From Brasilonema angustatum HA4187-MV1 (GTDB lineage: Bacteria > Cyanobacteriota > Cyanobacteriia > Cyanobacteriales > Nostocaceae), in assembly GCA_019359695.1 (NCBI GenBank), contig JAHHGV010000004.1, positions 34,031 to 98,030 on the forward strand: a stretch of 64,000 nucleotides of DNA, given 5' to 3'. Shown here in pieces: positions 15,649 through 24,820 of the stretch. Both the position numbers and the translations under genes were made by a program. Every line of letters starts with the position of its first letter. Position 1 is the first letter of the stretch. The notes below the pieces were generated by a model. That model saw nothing but the letters and a program-made list of their open reading frames with translations, did not search any database and was not told the DNA's origin.

Positions 15649-15930
15649 ATGGCTCATAAGAAAGGAACAGGTAGTACACGCAACGGTCGTGATTCTAACG
15701 CTCAAAGACTGGGTGTTAAGCACTACGGTAGTGAAGTTGTCCGGGCAGGAAATATCTTAGTGCGTCAGCGCGGTACTAAATTTCATCCTGGTAACAACGT
15801 CGGTATTGGCAAAGATGACACTCTGTTTGCTTTAATTGACGGCGTAGTCACATTTGAACGCAAGGGCAAAACCCGTAAAAAGGTTAGCGTTTATCCAGTT
15901 GCAGCGCCAGCCGAGGCAGTTGCAAGTTAG
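15649..15930 (+). CDS. rpmA: 50S ribosomal protein L27
   Basis: L27, located near the peptidyl-transferase centre of the large subunit. The 93-residue product begins [20 protein letters not shown], the family signature, and contains [15 protein letters not shown]. There is no N-terminal cleavable extension of the Firmicutes type. It is co-transcribed with rplU and ends at a 20-bp-stem terminator. Confidence 0.96.
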   Translation: MAHKKGTGSTRNGRDSNAQRLGVKHYGSEVVRAGNILVRQRGTKFHPGNNVGIGKDDTLFALIDGVVTFERKGKTRKKVSVYPVAAPAEAVAS

Positions 15931-15937
15931 TCATTAC

Positions 15938-15980
15938 TTAAACCCAAGAGTCCATAGTTGCTATGGACTCTTGGGTTTAA
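15938..15980. terminator. bidirectional terminator with perfect 20-bp stem
   Basis: A perfect 20-bp stem (centred on ACCCAAGAGTCCATAG) encloses a TTG loop and is flanked by TTAA/TTTAA. It separates rpmA from the convergent membrane-protein gene and even contains the stop codon of that gene, so it probably serves both strands. Confidence 0.8.
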
Positions 15981-16402
15981 ATCAACTTATGAATCAACGC
16001 ACCTAAGGCTAAACCCGTCAAACAGAAGATAGACAACAAACAAAAGGTTTGTCCTTGATTAAAGCCAGCTGTTTGAAAGTCTATCCTTACTAATCCAGTC
16101 GCAGCAACGATTAGCAAGGTCTCAAGAAATAGTCGAAACCTGACTATCATTAAAAAAAACAAGAAAGCCGCTAAAACGCTAAGACCAAAAGATCTAACAT
16201 TTGATTTGAATAAGAATAAAGAAAAGTTTGCAACCCTTGTCCCGGAAACCGTTAAACCTCCCGTGAGAAGTAAGATAGCAATAACAGCCAGTAGCCAGAT
16301 ATACCAAGGAGTGTATATTTTAGATATTATCCACCCAGTACTGGTGTAAGTAAGCAGTAGTAATGCTAGGGAAAGCAAAGGTGGTCTTTTTGATATTGAC
16401 AT
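15977..16402 (-). CDS. integral membrane protein, four predicted segments
   Basis: A 141-residue hydrophobic protein with about four membrane segments. The ATG at 16402 follows GGGAACAACCC; a TTG 13 codons upstream is a weaker alternative. I do not recognise the family. It is convergent with rpmA and its stop codon lies in the shared terminator stem. The function is unknown. Confidence 0.55.
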   Translation of the reverse strand: MSISKRPPLLSLALLLLTYTSTGWIISKIYTPWYIWLLAVIAILLLTGGLTVSGTRVANFSLFLFKSNVRSFGLSVLAAFLFFLMIVRFRLFLETLLIVAATGLVRIDFQTAGFNQGQTFCLLSIFCLTGLALGALIHKLI

Positions 16403-16730
16403 GGGTTGTTCCCAACATAAGAATAAGCTATAATTCCACAATTATCTAAGGCATATACATACTGCTTTGTCGGAAAGCATACATTCCTTAGGACACTATA
16501 AGCTGTCAAAAAAAAGCCAATTCAGTTGAGAAATAATGGCTTGAATAGCTTAAACTATAAGTTTATTATCATATTTTTTCTACCTTCCATCAAGAGGCTG
16601 CTATGCTTTCCAAAAGAAAGTTAGGTCAGTTTGCAAAAAATTCCCGCACAAAGTATTAAAGATCTTCTTAAACATTTGTAAACTATAACCAGCTAAGTAG
16701 CCGCGTATCATGTCTTGTTAAGGGATTATC

Positions 16731-17636
16731 ATGAGACAACTTGTTATCGCTCAGCGTGTATGCCTCACTGGTCATATCTTGGCAAAGGCTTTTGGACTAA
16801 TAGGCATTCTATTGGTCATACCTAATGCCGAAACAATTTTCAATTCAGGAGAGGTTGGACAAAAAGCCATGCAGTTAAGTATGGCTGATGGTGGTGTGGT
16901 AGATATTATTTTGGGGACAATAGCCGTCTCCATTTATGCATATCGAGTATTGGGATGGCGCACTTGGCTAGGGTTTCTACTACCATCTGTATTGATATCG
17001 GTGGGCAGTGAATTACTGGGAACTAGCACTGGATTTCCCTTTGGATACTACAGTTACTTGAGTGGCTTAGGATATAAGATTGCGGGGCTTGTACCATTTA
17101 CAATTCCCTTATCCTGGTTTTATGTGGGCTTGTCTGCTTACCTGATTGCTCGTAGTGGTTTGAGGGTAGCTCAAAATCCCAGTTTAGTGCGCCAAGTAGG
17201 CGCTATAGCATTGGGCGCTTTGCTGTTCACTTGCTGGGACTTTGCATTGGAACCAGCTATGAGTCAAACATCTCTCCCCTTTTGGTATTGGGAGAATCCA
17301 GGTGAATTCTTTGGAACACCGTATCAAAATTATGCGGGTTGGTTTGGCACTAGCGCCCTGTTTATGAGTGTGGCAGCATTGCTGTGGAGAAACACGCCCC
17401 ATAAATTGGAGCGATCGCAACTCTTTGTCCCCCTAGTCGTTTATCTCAGTAATTTTGCCTTCGCCGCTGGATTAAGCTTAGCTGCTGGATTTGCAATCCC
17501 AGTTTCATTAGGCTTTGTCTTGGGCGTAGTTCCAGCTGTAGTACTTTGGTGGAGTTCAAAAGTTGCATCTGCTAATGTTGCTGTTGCACCAACAACCGAA
17601 GTGACTGTAGCAAGCGTCAAAGTTGCTGTGAAATAA
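16731..17636 (+). CDS. cruF: carotenoid 1',2'-hydratase CruF
   Basis: Membrane-bound hydratase of the CruF/DUF422 family. It adds water to the psi end of gamma-carotene-type intermediates in the myxol glycoside (myxoxanthophyll) pathway. The 301-residue product has about eight hydrophobic helices. It also has the family motifs GSELLGTSTGFPFGYYSY (about residues 90-107), CWDFALEPAM and YWENPGEFFGTPYQNYAGWF. The product would act in cytoplasmic or thylakoid membrane. It is followed almost directly by cruG, as in other cyanobacteria. Confidence 0.9.
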   Translation: MRQLVIAQRVCLTGHILAKAFGLIGILLVIPNAETIFNSGEVGQKAMQLSMADGGVVDIILGTIAVSIYAYRVLGWRTWLGFLLPSVLISVGSELLGTSTGFPFGYYSYLSGLGYKIAGLVPFTIPLSWFYVGLSAYLIARSGLRVAQNPSLVRQVGAIALGALLFTCWDFALEPAMSQTSLPFWYWENPGEFFGTPYQNYAGWFGTSALFMSVAALLWRNTPHKLERSQLFVPLVVYLSNFAFAAGLSLAAGFAIPVSLGFVLGVVPAVVLWWSSKVASANVAVAPTTEVTVASVKVAVK

Positions 17637-17667
17637 AGCTTTGATTTCCATCCCCAGGTATTTTGCT

Positions 17668-18870
17668 GTGCAAGACGCGTTGAGTTTCGCAAGTGTTATT
17701 TCATTGTTATTACTGCTGATCCAACTACCAGCAACAGCAATTTTGCTGTCGCGTCTGTTAAAAGGACCAAGCCGCCATCCTCCCATTACACCCCAAAATT
17801 CCACACCAGAACTTTTGGGGTGTGTGAGTGTCGTCATTCCTACCTTAAATGAAGCTCTTCGTATTGCTCCTCTGCTAGATGGGATTTCTCAGCAAAGCTA
17901 TGAAGTCCGAGAAATAATCATTGTAGATAGCAAGTCTAGTGATGGCACACCTGAGTTAGTCAAAACTGCACAGCAGAAAGATCCTCGCTTTCGCCTAATG
18001 ACGGATGATCCCTTACCAACTGGTTGGGTGGGGCGTCCTTGGGCATTGCATTACGGCTTTTTGCATATTTCAGAGGCGAGTGAGTGGTTTCTGGGTATGG
18101 ATGCTGATATACAACCATCACCTGGTTTGGTTGCGGGTTTGGTGAAGATAGCAGAAACTCAAGGCTATGACTTGGTTTCTCTCTCACCCCAGTTCATTCT
18201 CAAATATCCAGGAGAATGCTGGCTACAACCAGCTTTGTTGATGACTCTGCTTTACCGATTTAATCCTGCTGGTGTGAATGCTGAGCAGTCAGAACGAGTG
18301 ATGGCGAATGGACAATGCTATTTGTGCCGTAGCTCTGTTCTAAGAGCTGTGGGTGGATATACGAGTGCGAATAATTCTTTTTGTGATGATGTCACTTTAG
18401 CACGGAACATAGCTGCCTCTGGGTATAAAGTTGGCTTTTTAGATGGGGCAAAAGTGCTCAAGGTACGGATGTATGAGGGAGCAATGGAAACTTGGCAACA
18501 ATGGGGGCGAAGCCTTGACTTGAAAGACGCTTCCTCCCGCGCTCAACTTTGGGGAGATTTATGGCTCCTCACAGCAGTTCAAGGTTTACCGCTTGTAGTC
18601 GTCCTCACCTACCTCTTTTTTTCTCCCCCTCCTTTTGTCTCCTTGTCCCTCTCTCCCTCCCTGCTTCTAGTGGTACTCAATGTATTTCTAGTGGTGATTC
18701 GCTTTGCTATGCTTTTTGCGATCGCACCCTCCTATGATCGCAATCAAGCAAAAGGCGGTTGGTTGTTCTGGCTTTCGCCTTTGGCTGATCCAATCGCGGT
18801 GCTGCGGATTTTTCTTTCTGCATTCCGTACCCCGAGAGAGTGGCGAGGGCGCAAGTACAGTACTCAGTGA
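17668..18870 (+). CDS. cruG: carotenoid glycosyltransferase CruG (GT2 family)
   Basis: Family 2 glycosyltransferase that attaches the sugar in myxol glycoside synthesis after CruF. An N-terminal hydrophobic anchor (SVISLLLLLIQLPATAILL) precedes the catalytic domain with VVIPTLNEALRI, the DSKSSDGT nucleotide-sugar site, MDADIQPSPG (DxD-like) and a Q-x-x-RW-like WQQWGRSLDL motif. Two C-terminal hydrophobic helices follow. The start is uncertain: GTG at 17668 is taken, with TTG at 17641 (4 bp after cruF) as an alternative. Tight spacing supports a cruF-cruG operon. Confidence 0.88.
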   Translation: MQDALSFASVISLLLLLIQLPATAILLSRLLKGPSRHPPITPQNSTPELLGCVSVVIPTLNEALRIAPLLDGISQQSYEVREIIIVDSKSSDGTPELVKTAQQKDPRFRLMTDDPLPTGWVGRPWALHYGFLHISEASEWFLGMDADIQPSPGLVAGLVKIAETQGYDLVSLSPQFILKYPGECWLQPALLMTLLYRFNPAGVNAEQSERVMANGQCYLCRSSVLRAVGGYTSANNSFCDDVTLARNIAASGYKVGFLDGAKVLKVRMYEGAMETWQQWGRSLDLKDASSRAQLWGDLWLLTAVQGLPLVVVLTYLFFSPPPFVSLSLSPSLLLVVLNVFLVVIRFAMLFAIAPSYDRNQAKGGWLFWLSPLADPIAVLRIFLSAFRTPREWRGRKYSTQ

Positions 18871-18891
18871 TCAGTCCTGAGTCCTCATTGG

Positions 18892-19788
18892 TTAAGATTC
18901 CGTCTCACTTTCTACCTTATCGCCCCGTTCCAATTCCCAAAGAATTTGATTACCTTCACGCCGCACCCGTGAGACAAGCCAGTTTCGCCAGCGCCACTCG
19001 TCTCCACGACTGGTAACAGCGCTGGCGTGAACATCCATCAAGTCTGCCAGTTCAGAACTTGTGATTAGGTAACCTTTTTCGGCAATTTCGTCCGCAATGC
19101 GGAGAGTTTCGACTAAGTTACGCAGTTGTGTTACCCTCATTTCCCGAGGTAATTCTTCATTGACGGAAGTAGCAGACTGGGTTTGTGGTTCCATATTGGT
19201 TATATCTGTTGCAAGAGTCGTGATTTCTTGTTTCTTTGTGTTAATTATTGTAGAATTTGTTTCCGAATCAGATACTCTTGATACACTCAGACCGTTCTTT
19301 TGTTCCAAGAGAAAGTCTTGTTGTTCCAGGGATAAAGTTTTACCATTGGCGAAGGCGCGGGCGATCGCATCACAGCGTTCGTTACCAATATTACCTGCAT
19401 GACCCCGCACATGCTCCCATCTCACCCGTGGACTATTGAGGTCGTCTAAGATTTCTAAGAGGTCTTGGTTAAGCACAGGATTTCCATCCGACTTTTTCCA
19501 GCCTTTCCTTTTCCAGCTTTTGACCCATTTTGTCACGCAGTTGATGAGATATTCGCTGTCGGTGTGCAGGGTGATGGCTTCCCTTTGTCCTGAGTCTTGC
19601 AAAAATTGCAGGGCGGCGATCGCAGCTTGCATCTCCATTTTATTGTTGGTCGTTCGGGAGGATGCACCGCCCATTTCGTGAATGGAACCATCACTGAAAT
19701 AGACAACCACACCCCAACCACCAGGACCAGGGTTCCCTGTGCAAGCACCATCAGTGTATATACTTTTGATTGTGGAAACTAAAGACAT
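18892..19788 (-). CDS. rnhA: ribonuclease HI with long C-terminal extension
   Basis: Endonuclease that cuts RNA in RNA-DNA hybrids. The catalytic domain (1-150) has Asp13 (YTDGACTGNPG), Glu52 (KMEMQAA), Asp77 (HTDSEYL), His130 (RGHAGN) and Asp140 (RCDAIARAFA). Standard RNase HI is about 155 residues. This protein is 298, adding a linker and a C-terminal helical domain (about 215-290) rich in Arg and Trp (SRGDEWRWRNWLVSRVRREGNQILWELER), which could bind nucleic acid. Cyanobacterial RNase HI proteins often carry such a tail. It is convergent with cruG, with a 21-bp gap. Confidence 0.92.
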   Translation of the reverse strand: MSLVSTIKSIYTDGACTGNPGPGGWGVVVYFSDGSIHEMGGASSRTTNNKMEMQAAIAALQFLQDSGQREAITLHTDSEYLINCVTKWVKSWKRKGWKKSDGNPVLNQDLLEILDDLNSPRVRWEHVRGHAGNIGNERCDAIARAFANGKTLSLEQQDFLLEQKNGLSVSRVSDSETNSTIINTKKQEITTLATDITNMEPQTQSATSVNEELPREMRVTQLRNLVETLRIADEIAEKGYLITSSELADLMDVHASAVTSRGDEWRWRNWLVSRVRREGNQILWELERGDKVESETES

Positions 19789-20261
19789 AGTTAAAAATAC
19801 AAAAGCGCCAAAAAGCTAAGGATGCAAAAATATCAGTAGCGAAAAATCACAGAAAGTATTAAGGTTAGCACAAAAACGCTTCAGCAACTATCGCATCTCA
19901 TTTCTATCAGCCCTTTTTCCTAACCAACTGCGTATTCTCGAAACTGTCGCAGAAATAGTGGTTCAAGCTCAATAAGAATATCCTCCTTTTGTAGAGGCTA
20001 CTTGATAAATTATTTTGCAAAATCAATTTCTGTACCATTATACTGAATCTAGATTTTCCATTTTTCATATCTCAATTCAGAAAACACGCGTAAACTCGAC
20101 GACGATTTTTCCATACAAAATTAATAAATTAAGAAAAAATTTTACGACGATAAAAATACCCTCGAAGCTTGAATCAACGGTGAAAATGAGGCATTGAAGA
20201 AAGTAGAAGTTTTATTGTGATCACAGGAATCAATCGGAGCGCATACATTCCTGTTTGGTTG
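19789..20261. other. AT-rich intergenic region
   Basis: About 470 bp, increasingly AT-rich towards 20100-20200, without a convincing gene. It separates rnhA from the accessory patch that begins with the Rep-like gene. Confidence 0.4.
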
Positions 20262-20717
20262 TTACTCGCACGCGATATCTGTCTCTATAGCTGTGTCTAT
20301 TGTTTTATCAGGTTTACTACTTGTTGCAGCTTTGCGAATTTTTGCTAATTCCTCCTTCGAGATCCACTCGCTAGTAGGAGTCACTCTGTATTCGTCTGTC
20401 CGACCGTCACGTTTTGTCTGCTTTAAAAGGTTTGCTTTAAGCAACACCTTTAAAGCTTGTTGAGCTTTGCGAACGCTCATATCACAAATTTCAGCGGTCT
20501 TTTTGAGACTTGCAAAAAAGACTCCTTCTGGTTTACCACCCGTTCGGCGAACCATGTGGGCATAAAGACGAAATTCATAAGGGTCTAGTCCGTATTCATC
20601 TAAGAAACCGTGGATATAGGCAACTGACGCAGGAGGTTTATTTGTTCCAGTTGAAGACTTATGTTTTTCTACGGATAGAGTATTAGAGTTTTCAAAGTTT
20701 TTTTCTTCAGACAACAT
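20262..20717 (-). CDS. winged-helix DNA-binding protein, plasmid Rep-like
   Basis: A 151-residue protein with a central winged helix-turn-helix of the HTH_36 kind (about residues 35-115: DEYGLDPYEFRLYAHMVRR, then TAEICDMSVRKAQQALKVLL, then the wing). Such domains are common in plasmid and phage replication or regulatory proteins. The N- and C-terminal tails are polar and probably disordered. Three 24-bp-spaced direct repeats lie 44 bp upstream of the start, the layout expected of an autoregulated Rep-type gene. It could equally be only a repressor. It seems intact but sits among decayed genes. Confidence 0.65.
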   Translation of the reverse strand: MLSEEKNFENSNTLSVEKHKSSTGTNKPPASVAYIHGFLDEYGLDPYEFRLYAHMVRRTGGKPEGVFFASLKKTAEICDMSVRKAQQALKVLLKANLLKQTKRDGRTDEYRVTPTSEWISKEELAKIRKAATSSKPDKTIDTAIETDIACE

Positions 20718-20760
20718 ATGAATTTAGTGCTTTACTGCCCAAGCATATTATAAACACCCA

Positions 20761-20828
20761 TCTGCACAAGATGCATATCCTTCTCCTGCATAAGATGCGT
20801 TGGCCACCCCTGCATAAGATGCGTTGGC
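20761..20828. repeat. three iteron-like repeats at exact 24-bp spacing
   Basis: Units at 20761, 20785 and 20809 share the core CTGCAtAAGATGCgttgg. The last two are identical over 20 bp and the first is diverged (CTGCACAAGATGCATATCC). Each contains the small palindrome GCAT-AAG-ATGC. They resemble plasmid iterons or a repressor operator array. Confidence 0.75.
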
Positions 20829-21133
20829 TCTGTTATTTATTATAAATGTTACTATTTTTATTGTTATTCCTTTAGGTTTACTATTAAATTGTTATTGTTT
20901 AAAGTTTTATTACTTATGCTGTCGTTTGATTCGCAGGTCTGGTAATCTCACGCAGTTGTCAAGTTCTAAATTTAGCGTTATATATAAAAACATAGCCCAA
21001 CAACTCTGTGACACCAGAGCAATTGAGCCGCTTTTAAATATACATTGTCTTTCCATTTTATCTTAGTGAAGCCTCTGGTGTCTTTGGCGATGTTGGCTTA
21101 ATCAAACCTAAAATACAAACAGTAGAGGTTTCT

Positions 21134-21328
21134 GTGAGTCCATCCCGTCTAAAAACATTTCAGATCCGTCTAAGTCTTGTGGCGACTGTACTAACAATAC
21201 TTCATTACCTTTTTCTATTAGGGTTGAACTTGAACCAAGTTCGTCACATGGAGAAAAAAGAATCTGCGACATATGAACGGCAAACCTCGTTCTTAAAAAG
21301 TAAGTATCAAAATACTGAAAATACTTAA
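21134..21328 (+). CDS. possible small membrane protein
   Basis: A 64-residue frame from GTG with one strong hydrophobic helix (LSLVATVLTILHYLFLLGLNL) followed by a charged coiled tail. A GTAGAGG sequence upstream could serve as ribosome binding site. It lies among remnants and I recognise no family. It may be a genuine single-span protein or a chance frame. Confidence 0.35.
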   Translation: MSPSRLKTFQIRLSLVATVLTILHYLFLLGLNLNQVRHMEKKESATYERQTSFLKSKYQNTENT

Positions 21329-21418
21329 GCTATTTGCCAAGCAGGTTCTTTAACAAAGAGTTTCTAAAGTGAGAGGAGGTTGTTAGAAAATATTCTTAAG
21401 CAATCTTCTTTTTCCTAA

Positions 21419-21571
21419 GTTCGGCTGATTATCAGAAAAGCCAACACCAAAGGTAAGCTGGCTATCAAGGCTATTCCTGTGATCGAAGACGAAGACCTGC
21501 GGCAGTGGCTGAGTAACTACTATCCGATTCAGGGTGAAACCTACCTCTTGGTCGCTTCAGGTGACACATGA
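21419..21571 (+). pseudogene. tyrosine recombinase (integrase) fragment
   Basis: An open frame without start codon reads IIRKANTKGKLAIKAIPVIE, then a DLRQWLSNYYPIQGETYLL-type segment, and stops at 21571. The pattern is that of the beta-sheet and first helix of the catalytic domain of phage-type integrases, as found in cyanobacteria. The Arg-His-Arg-Tyr catalytic region is missing. I base the family on pattern recall, so it could be another gene. A stop codon sits directly upstream. It supports the view that this patch is a decayed mobile element. Confidence 0.45.
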
Positions 21572-21734
21572 CAATAATAATTTAGTTATTCTTATTAATA
21601 AAATTTTTCATTTATTGAAATTGCTGAATACGCTTGAACCTCTCTCGTCGCCAAGCTAATAATTCCGGTTTTCTGCTGATGGGAAAAATAATACATAGCA
21701 AGAACATCAGGAAAATACCTAGCTTGGAGCGACA

Positions 21735-22379
21735 ATGGCATCTACTCCTAGATCCTTTCGGGATATTCAAAATCAATGGGCACGCTTATTTGTAGAATCA
21801 TTAGCCAATGAAGGGGTTATCACCGGGTTTCCCAATAGGACGTTTCGCCCTGACACTTCAGTAACCCGTGCTGAATTTGCTGTTATTCTTACTAAGACAT
21901 TTACAAAACTTAAGAAAAAACGGGACTATATTCGTTTTATCGATGTTCCGACTCATCACTGGGCAGCAAAAGCTATTCAAACAGCTTATGCAATAGGATT
22001 TCTAAATGGGTTTCTCAATGATCGCTTCTTTCCTGACAGTAGGATTTCTCGATTAGAAGTTTTGCTGACTCTGGTAAAAGGCTTGGATATTGCCTCAAAG
22101 GTAAAACCTGAGGAGTTTGCAACGCTTCAGGTGATTTATCAGGATACAGATCAGATTCCTGATTATGCAATAACTCAGGTTGCAATTGCCACAAGTGCAG
22201 GTCTTGTAGCTAGTTACCCAAATACAAAATTACTCAAGCCCAATATACCAGCAACTCGCGCCGATGTAGCAGTTTCTGTGTATCAAGCGCTTTTTTTTCT
22301 GGGTGAGGTGCAAAAAATTCCCTCCGACTACCTTGTCGTCCCACCAGAACCGCAAACTGAGTTGGAACACAGTTCATGA
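21735..22379 (+). CDS. SLH-domain protein without signal peptide
   Basis: A 214-residue protein made of three S-layer homology modules (about residues 8-56, 68-117 and 135-188) with the ITGFPNRTFRPDTSVTRAEF, LNGFLNDRFFPDSRISRLE and YPNTKLLKPNIPATRADVA signatures. SLH modules normally bind cell-wall polymers in exported proteins. This one begins MASTPRSFRDIQNQWA with no signal peptide, so it may be cytoplasmic, exported by another route, or the tail of a larger lost gene. Its stop codon overlaps an ATG of a small downstream frame. Confidence 0.8.
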   Translation: MASTPRSFRDIQNQWARLFVESLANEGVITGFPNRTFRPDTSVTRAEFAVILTKTFTKLKKKRDYIRFIDVPTHHWAAKAIQTAYAIGFLNGFLNDRFFPDSRISRLEVLLTLVKGLDIASKVKPEEFATLQVIYQDTDQIPDYAITQVAIATSAGLVASYPNTKLLKPNIPATRADVAVSVYQALFFLGEVQKIPSDYLVVPPEPQTELEHSS

Positions 22380-22522
22380 TCCAGAAATTCGTTATTGGAT
22401 ACTTAGCGCGAGTTTTGTCTGCTGGAACAACGTTTGCGACTGTTGAACCGGGAACTTATACTATGTGTAAAGTGGATAGCTTGGGCAATCAGAGTGCCCA
22501 AATGGCGATTGCAGTGAGTTGA
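22376..22522 (+). CDS. short downstream frame overlapping SLH gene
   Basis: A 48-codon frame begins at an ATG overlapping the SLH stop (ATGA). It reads a hydrophobic start and a segment (TVEPGTYTMCKVDSLGNQSA) that looks like part of an extracellular beta domain. The overlap suggests translational coupling, but the length suggests a truncated remnant. No function is assigned. Confidence 0.3.
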   Translation: MIQKFVIGYLARVLSAGTTFATVEPGTYTMCKVDSLGNQSAQMAIAVS

Positions 22523-22549
22523 GATAATATGAAATGCGATTAATGACTA

Positions 22550-22570
22550 GAGTTTAGACAGTCTAAACTC
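22550..22570. repeat. perfect 10-bp inverted repeat
   Basis: GAGTTTAGAC and GTCTAAACTC flank one A. It lies after the SLH region and before the carbonic anhydrase promoter. It could end transcription from the SLH gene, although no T-run follows. Confidence 0.5.
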
Positions 22571-22785
22571 CACTTATTTAACCAGATAAAGATCACAGAA
22601 ATAATATAACTTTTTTGCCCATATTTTTGGTTTGTGCGGATTGATATGCTTTGGTGCAAGATACAGAGGATTGACGTAAACGCGATCGCCACTACCAACC
22701 ACTTTTACCCACACCCACTAAGAAGTTATACTCAAGACAGTTGGTGCTGACACCCATGAGCATTTAGATTTGTTTGAATAACAAA

Positions 22786-22813
22786 TTGATAAAATTTATA
22801 ACATTTTTATACT
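22786..22813 (+). promoter_or_regulatory. promoter of the carbonic anhydrase gene
   Basis: TTGATA at 22786-22791 and TATACT at 22808-22813 with a 16-bp spacer form a near-consensus SigA promoter. The start would be near 22820, about 54 nt before the ATG at 22874. Confidence 0.6.
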
Positions 22814-22873
22814 ACACTAACTATACAGGGAAAATTTTTCTGATATTGCCTCTATTTGTCAAAAGTTAGCTGT

Positions 22874-23695
22874 ATGAAGAAATTAATTAAAGGTCTGCGT
22901 GAGTTTAAGGCTAATTATGTTAGTACGCACCAAGAACTCTTTGAACAACTATCTCAAGGTCAAAAACCCAGAGTGTTATTTGTTACTTGTTCTGATTCGC
23001 GTGTAGACCCAAATCTAATTACACAAGCTGATTTAGGTGAATTATTTGTTATCCGCAATGCTGGCAATATTATTCCACCATTTGGAGCAACCAAGGGCGG
23101 TGAAGGTGCGACAATTGAATACGCTGTGCAAGCTCTAGGTATTCGACAAATTATTGTTTGTGGTCACTCGCATTGTGGTGCAATGAAAGGGCTGATGAAG
23201 TTACATAGCCTGCGAGATGAAATGCCGCTTGTTCATGATTGGTTAAAGTATGCAGAGGCAACCCGACTATTGGTAAAAGAACATTACACCCAATACAAGG
23301 GGGAAGAACTACTCGAAATTTTAACCGCTGAAAATGTACTGACTCAAATTGAAAATTTGCGGACTTATCCAGTTATCCGCTCCAAGCTATACCAAGGACA
23401 ACTAAAGATTTACGCCTGGATTTATAACATTGAGAAAGGAGAAGTTTTAGCCTTCGATCCAGAAACTCATGCTTATGTCTTGCCTCAAAGTCAAGTCAAA
23501 GGTGATGAAATCGATGAGAGACGACTTAAGGAAGAATTATTAAATGGTCATGCCATAAAAGATAACATTTCTGTAGAAGAAACGGCAGTTGATGCGCCTC
23601 AAGAATTTTTCTTTGACACCGATCAAAGGTTTCCAATAACACGACTTTCAAAAGACCAAATGGATCGAATTTACCGAGGTTCAAGAAGAAACTGA
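22874..23695 (+). CDS. ccaA: beta-class carbonic anhydrase, CcaA/IcfA type
   Basis: Interconverts CO2 and bicarbonate. The 273-residue protein has the beta-class zinc site: Cys39 (VTCSDSR), with Asp41 and Arg43, and His98 and Cys101 (CGHSHCGA), the same spacing as carboxysomal CcaA. The C-terminal extension beyond about residue 200 matches the length of carboxysomal CcaA, so a role supplying CO2 to Rubisco in the carboxysome is likely. The ATG at 22874 (MKKLIKGLREF) gives the family N-terminus; a TTG six codons upstream is less likely. The promoter lies at 22786-22813. Confidence 0.9.
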   Translation: MKKLIKGLREFKANYVSTHQELFEQLSQGQKPRVLFVTCSDSRVDPNLITQADLGELFVIRNAGNIIPPFGATKGGEGATIEYAVQALGIRQIIVCGHSHCGAMKGLMKLHSLRDEMPLVHDWLKYAEATRLLVKEHYTQYKGEELLEILTAENVLTQIENLRTYPVIRSKLYQGQLKIYAWIYNIEKGEVLAFDPETHAYVLPQSQVKGDEIDERRLKEELLNGHAIKDNISVEETAVDAPQEFFFDTDQRFPITRLSKDQMDRIYRGSRRN

Positions 23696-23725
23696 ATTTG
23701 AGAAGACTTTCATAGCAATTCTATT

Positions 23726-24820
23726 TTATTTGTGTGAAAGTGCCTGCGCTTTGCGCAGAAATTGAAAGACTAAGGTCCCCGACTTCTCAAAAAGTCGGGG
23801 TTCTTGGTTTTCACCCCACATTCCGCATGAGTATTTGTCTGGAGAGAAACTCACGCCAGGAACCACAGCACTGGGGCTAAAAGCGGCTTGTTCAACTTGA
23901 GCGAAATAATTCTCAGGGTTGCGATTTAGCTCTAGTATTCCAACTTCGATTAAGGGATAGTCTGAGTGCTTCCAAACTTTTGTCACGTCAAAGGGATTGT
24001 CTATATGTTTTGACGCCTGCTCGTCCGTCATTACTTGAATGCACATACGCCACTTGGGATAATCTCCTTGGGCGATCGCCTCAAACAGATCATCAGTCGC
24101 GTGATCGGGCTTTTCTCCTTTAATCTTGGTTGATTCTTGTTCCGTCAAGGTTTGATGCCCTTGCAAAGTCTTAAAGTGAAATTTGCACCAGACGCGATCG
24201 CCTTGAGCATTAATTAAACTGAAAGTATGGCTGCCGAAGCCATCCATGTGTCGATAGGTTTTCGGAATTCCCCGGTCTGAAAGCAGGATCGTCACTTGGT
24301 GAAGCGATTCCGGACTGAGTGACCAAAAATCCCATCTTGCATTGTGGTCTTTGGTATTGGTTTGGGGATTGCGCTTTTGGGTATGGATAAAATCAGGAAA
24401 CTTGAGTGGATCGCGGATGAAGAAAATAGGGGTATTGTTGCCTGTTATATCCCAGTTGCCTTCTTCAGTATAAAACTTGAGCGCAAAGCCTCTGGGGTCA
24501 CGCTCGGCATCTGCTGAACCCCTTTCTCCCCCAACAGTAGAAAAGCGTAGGAGGACTTCTGTTTTCTTGCCAATCTCAGAGAAAAGTTTGGCTTTACTGT
24601 AGCCTGTGATATCATTAGTAACAGTAAAAGTACCGAAATCTGCCGCACCTTTAGCGTGGACAACCCGCTCAGGGATACGTTCTCTATTAAAATGAGCCAG
24701 CTTTTCCAGCAAATGGAAATCCTGTATTAAAAGAGGTCCACGTGCTCCAGCTGTAAGTGAATTCTGGTTATCGCCAACAGGAATACCGTCAGCAGTTGTC
24801 AAATTTTTAGGTTCAGTCAT
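23726..24820 (-). CDS. truncated heme catalase lacking the proximal tyrosine
   Basis: Residues 1-329 are a good monofunctional catalase (KatA/KatE clade): the N-terminal [20 protein letters not shown], distal His55 (ERVVHAKGA), Asn128 ([11 protein letters not shown]) and [16 protein letters not shown] are all present. Normal catalases continue from SPDK into the segment RLFAYPDTHRHRLG, which supplies the heme-ligand tyrosine, and are about 480 residues or more. Here the sequence changes at residue 330 into a 35-residue tail encoded by a palindromic repeat, then stops at 364. The proximal ligand is therefore missing and catalase activity is unlikely. It is probably a recent pseudogene, though the frame is intact. 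Confidence 0.85.
   Translation of the reverse strand: MTEPKNLTTADGIPVGDNQNSLTAGARGPLLIQDFHLLEKLAHFNRERIPERVVHAKGAADFGTFTVTNDITGYSKAKLFSEIGKKTEVLLRFSTVGGERGSADAERDPRGFALKFYTEEGNWDITGNNTPIFFIRDPLKFPDFIHTQKRNPQTNTKDHNARWDFWSLSPESLHQVTILLSDRGIPKTYRHMDGFGSHTFSLINAQGDRVWCKFHFKTLQGHQTLTEQESTKIKGEKPDHATDDLFEAIAQGDYPKWRMCIQVMTDEQASKHIDNPFDVTKVWKHSDYPLIEVGILELNRNPENYFAQVEQAAFSPSAVVPGVSFSPDKYSCGMWGENQEPRLFEKSGTLVFQFLRKAQALSHK
23744..23800. repeat. palindromic repeat replacing the catalase 3' end
   Basis: CCCCGACTT-CTCAAA-AAGTCGGGG (23777-23800) and CTGCGC-TTT-GCGCAG (23744-23758) are both hairpins. The first resembles a palindromic repeat common between cyanobacterial genes. It codes for the foreign tail of the catalase and could also act as its transcription terminator. 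Confidence 0.65.

Noticed and set aside
20824..21066. Plus-strand 80-codon open frame
   Set aside because: It starts within the iteron-like repeats, is AT-rich and has chance-like composition.
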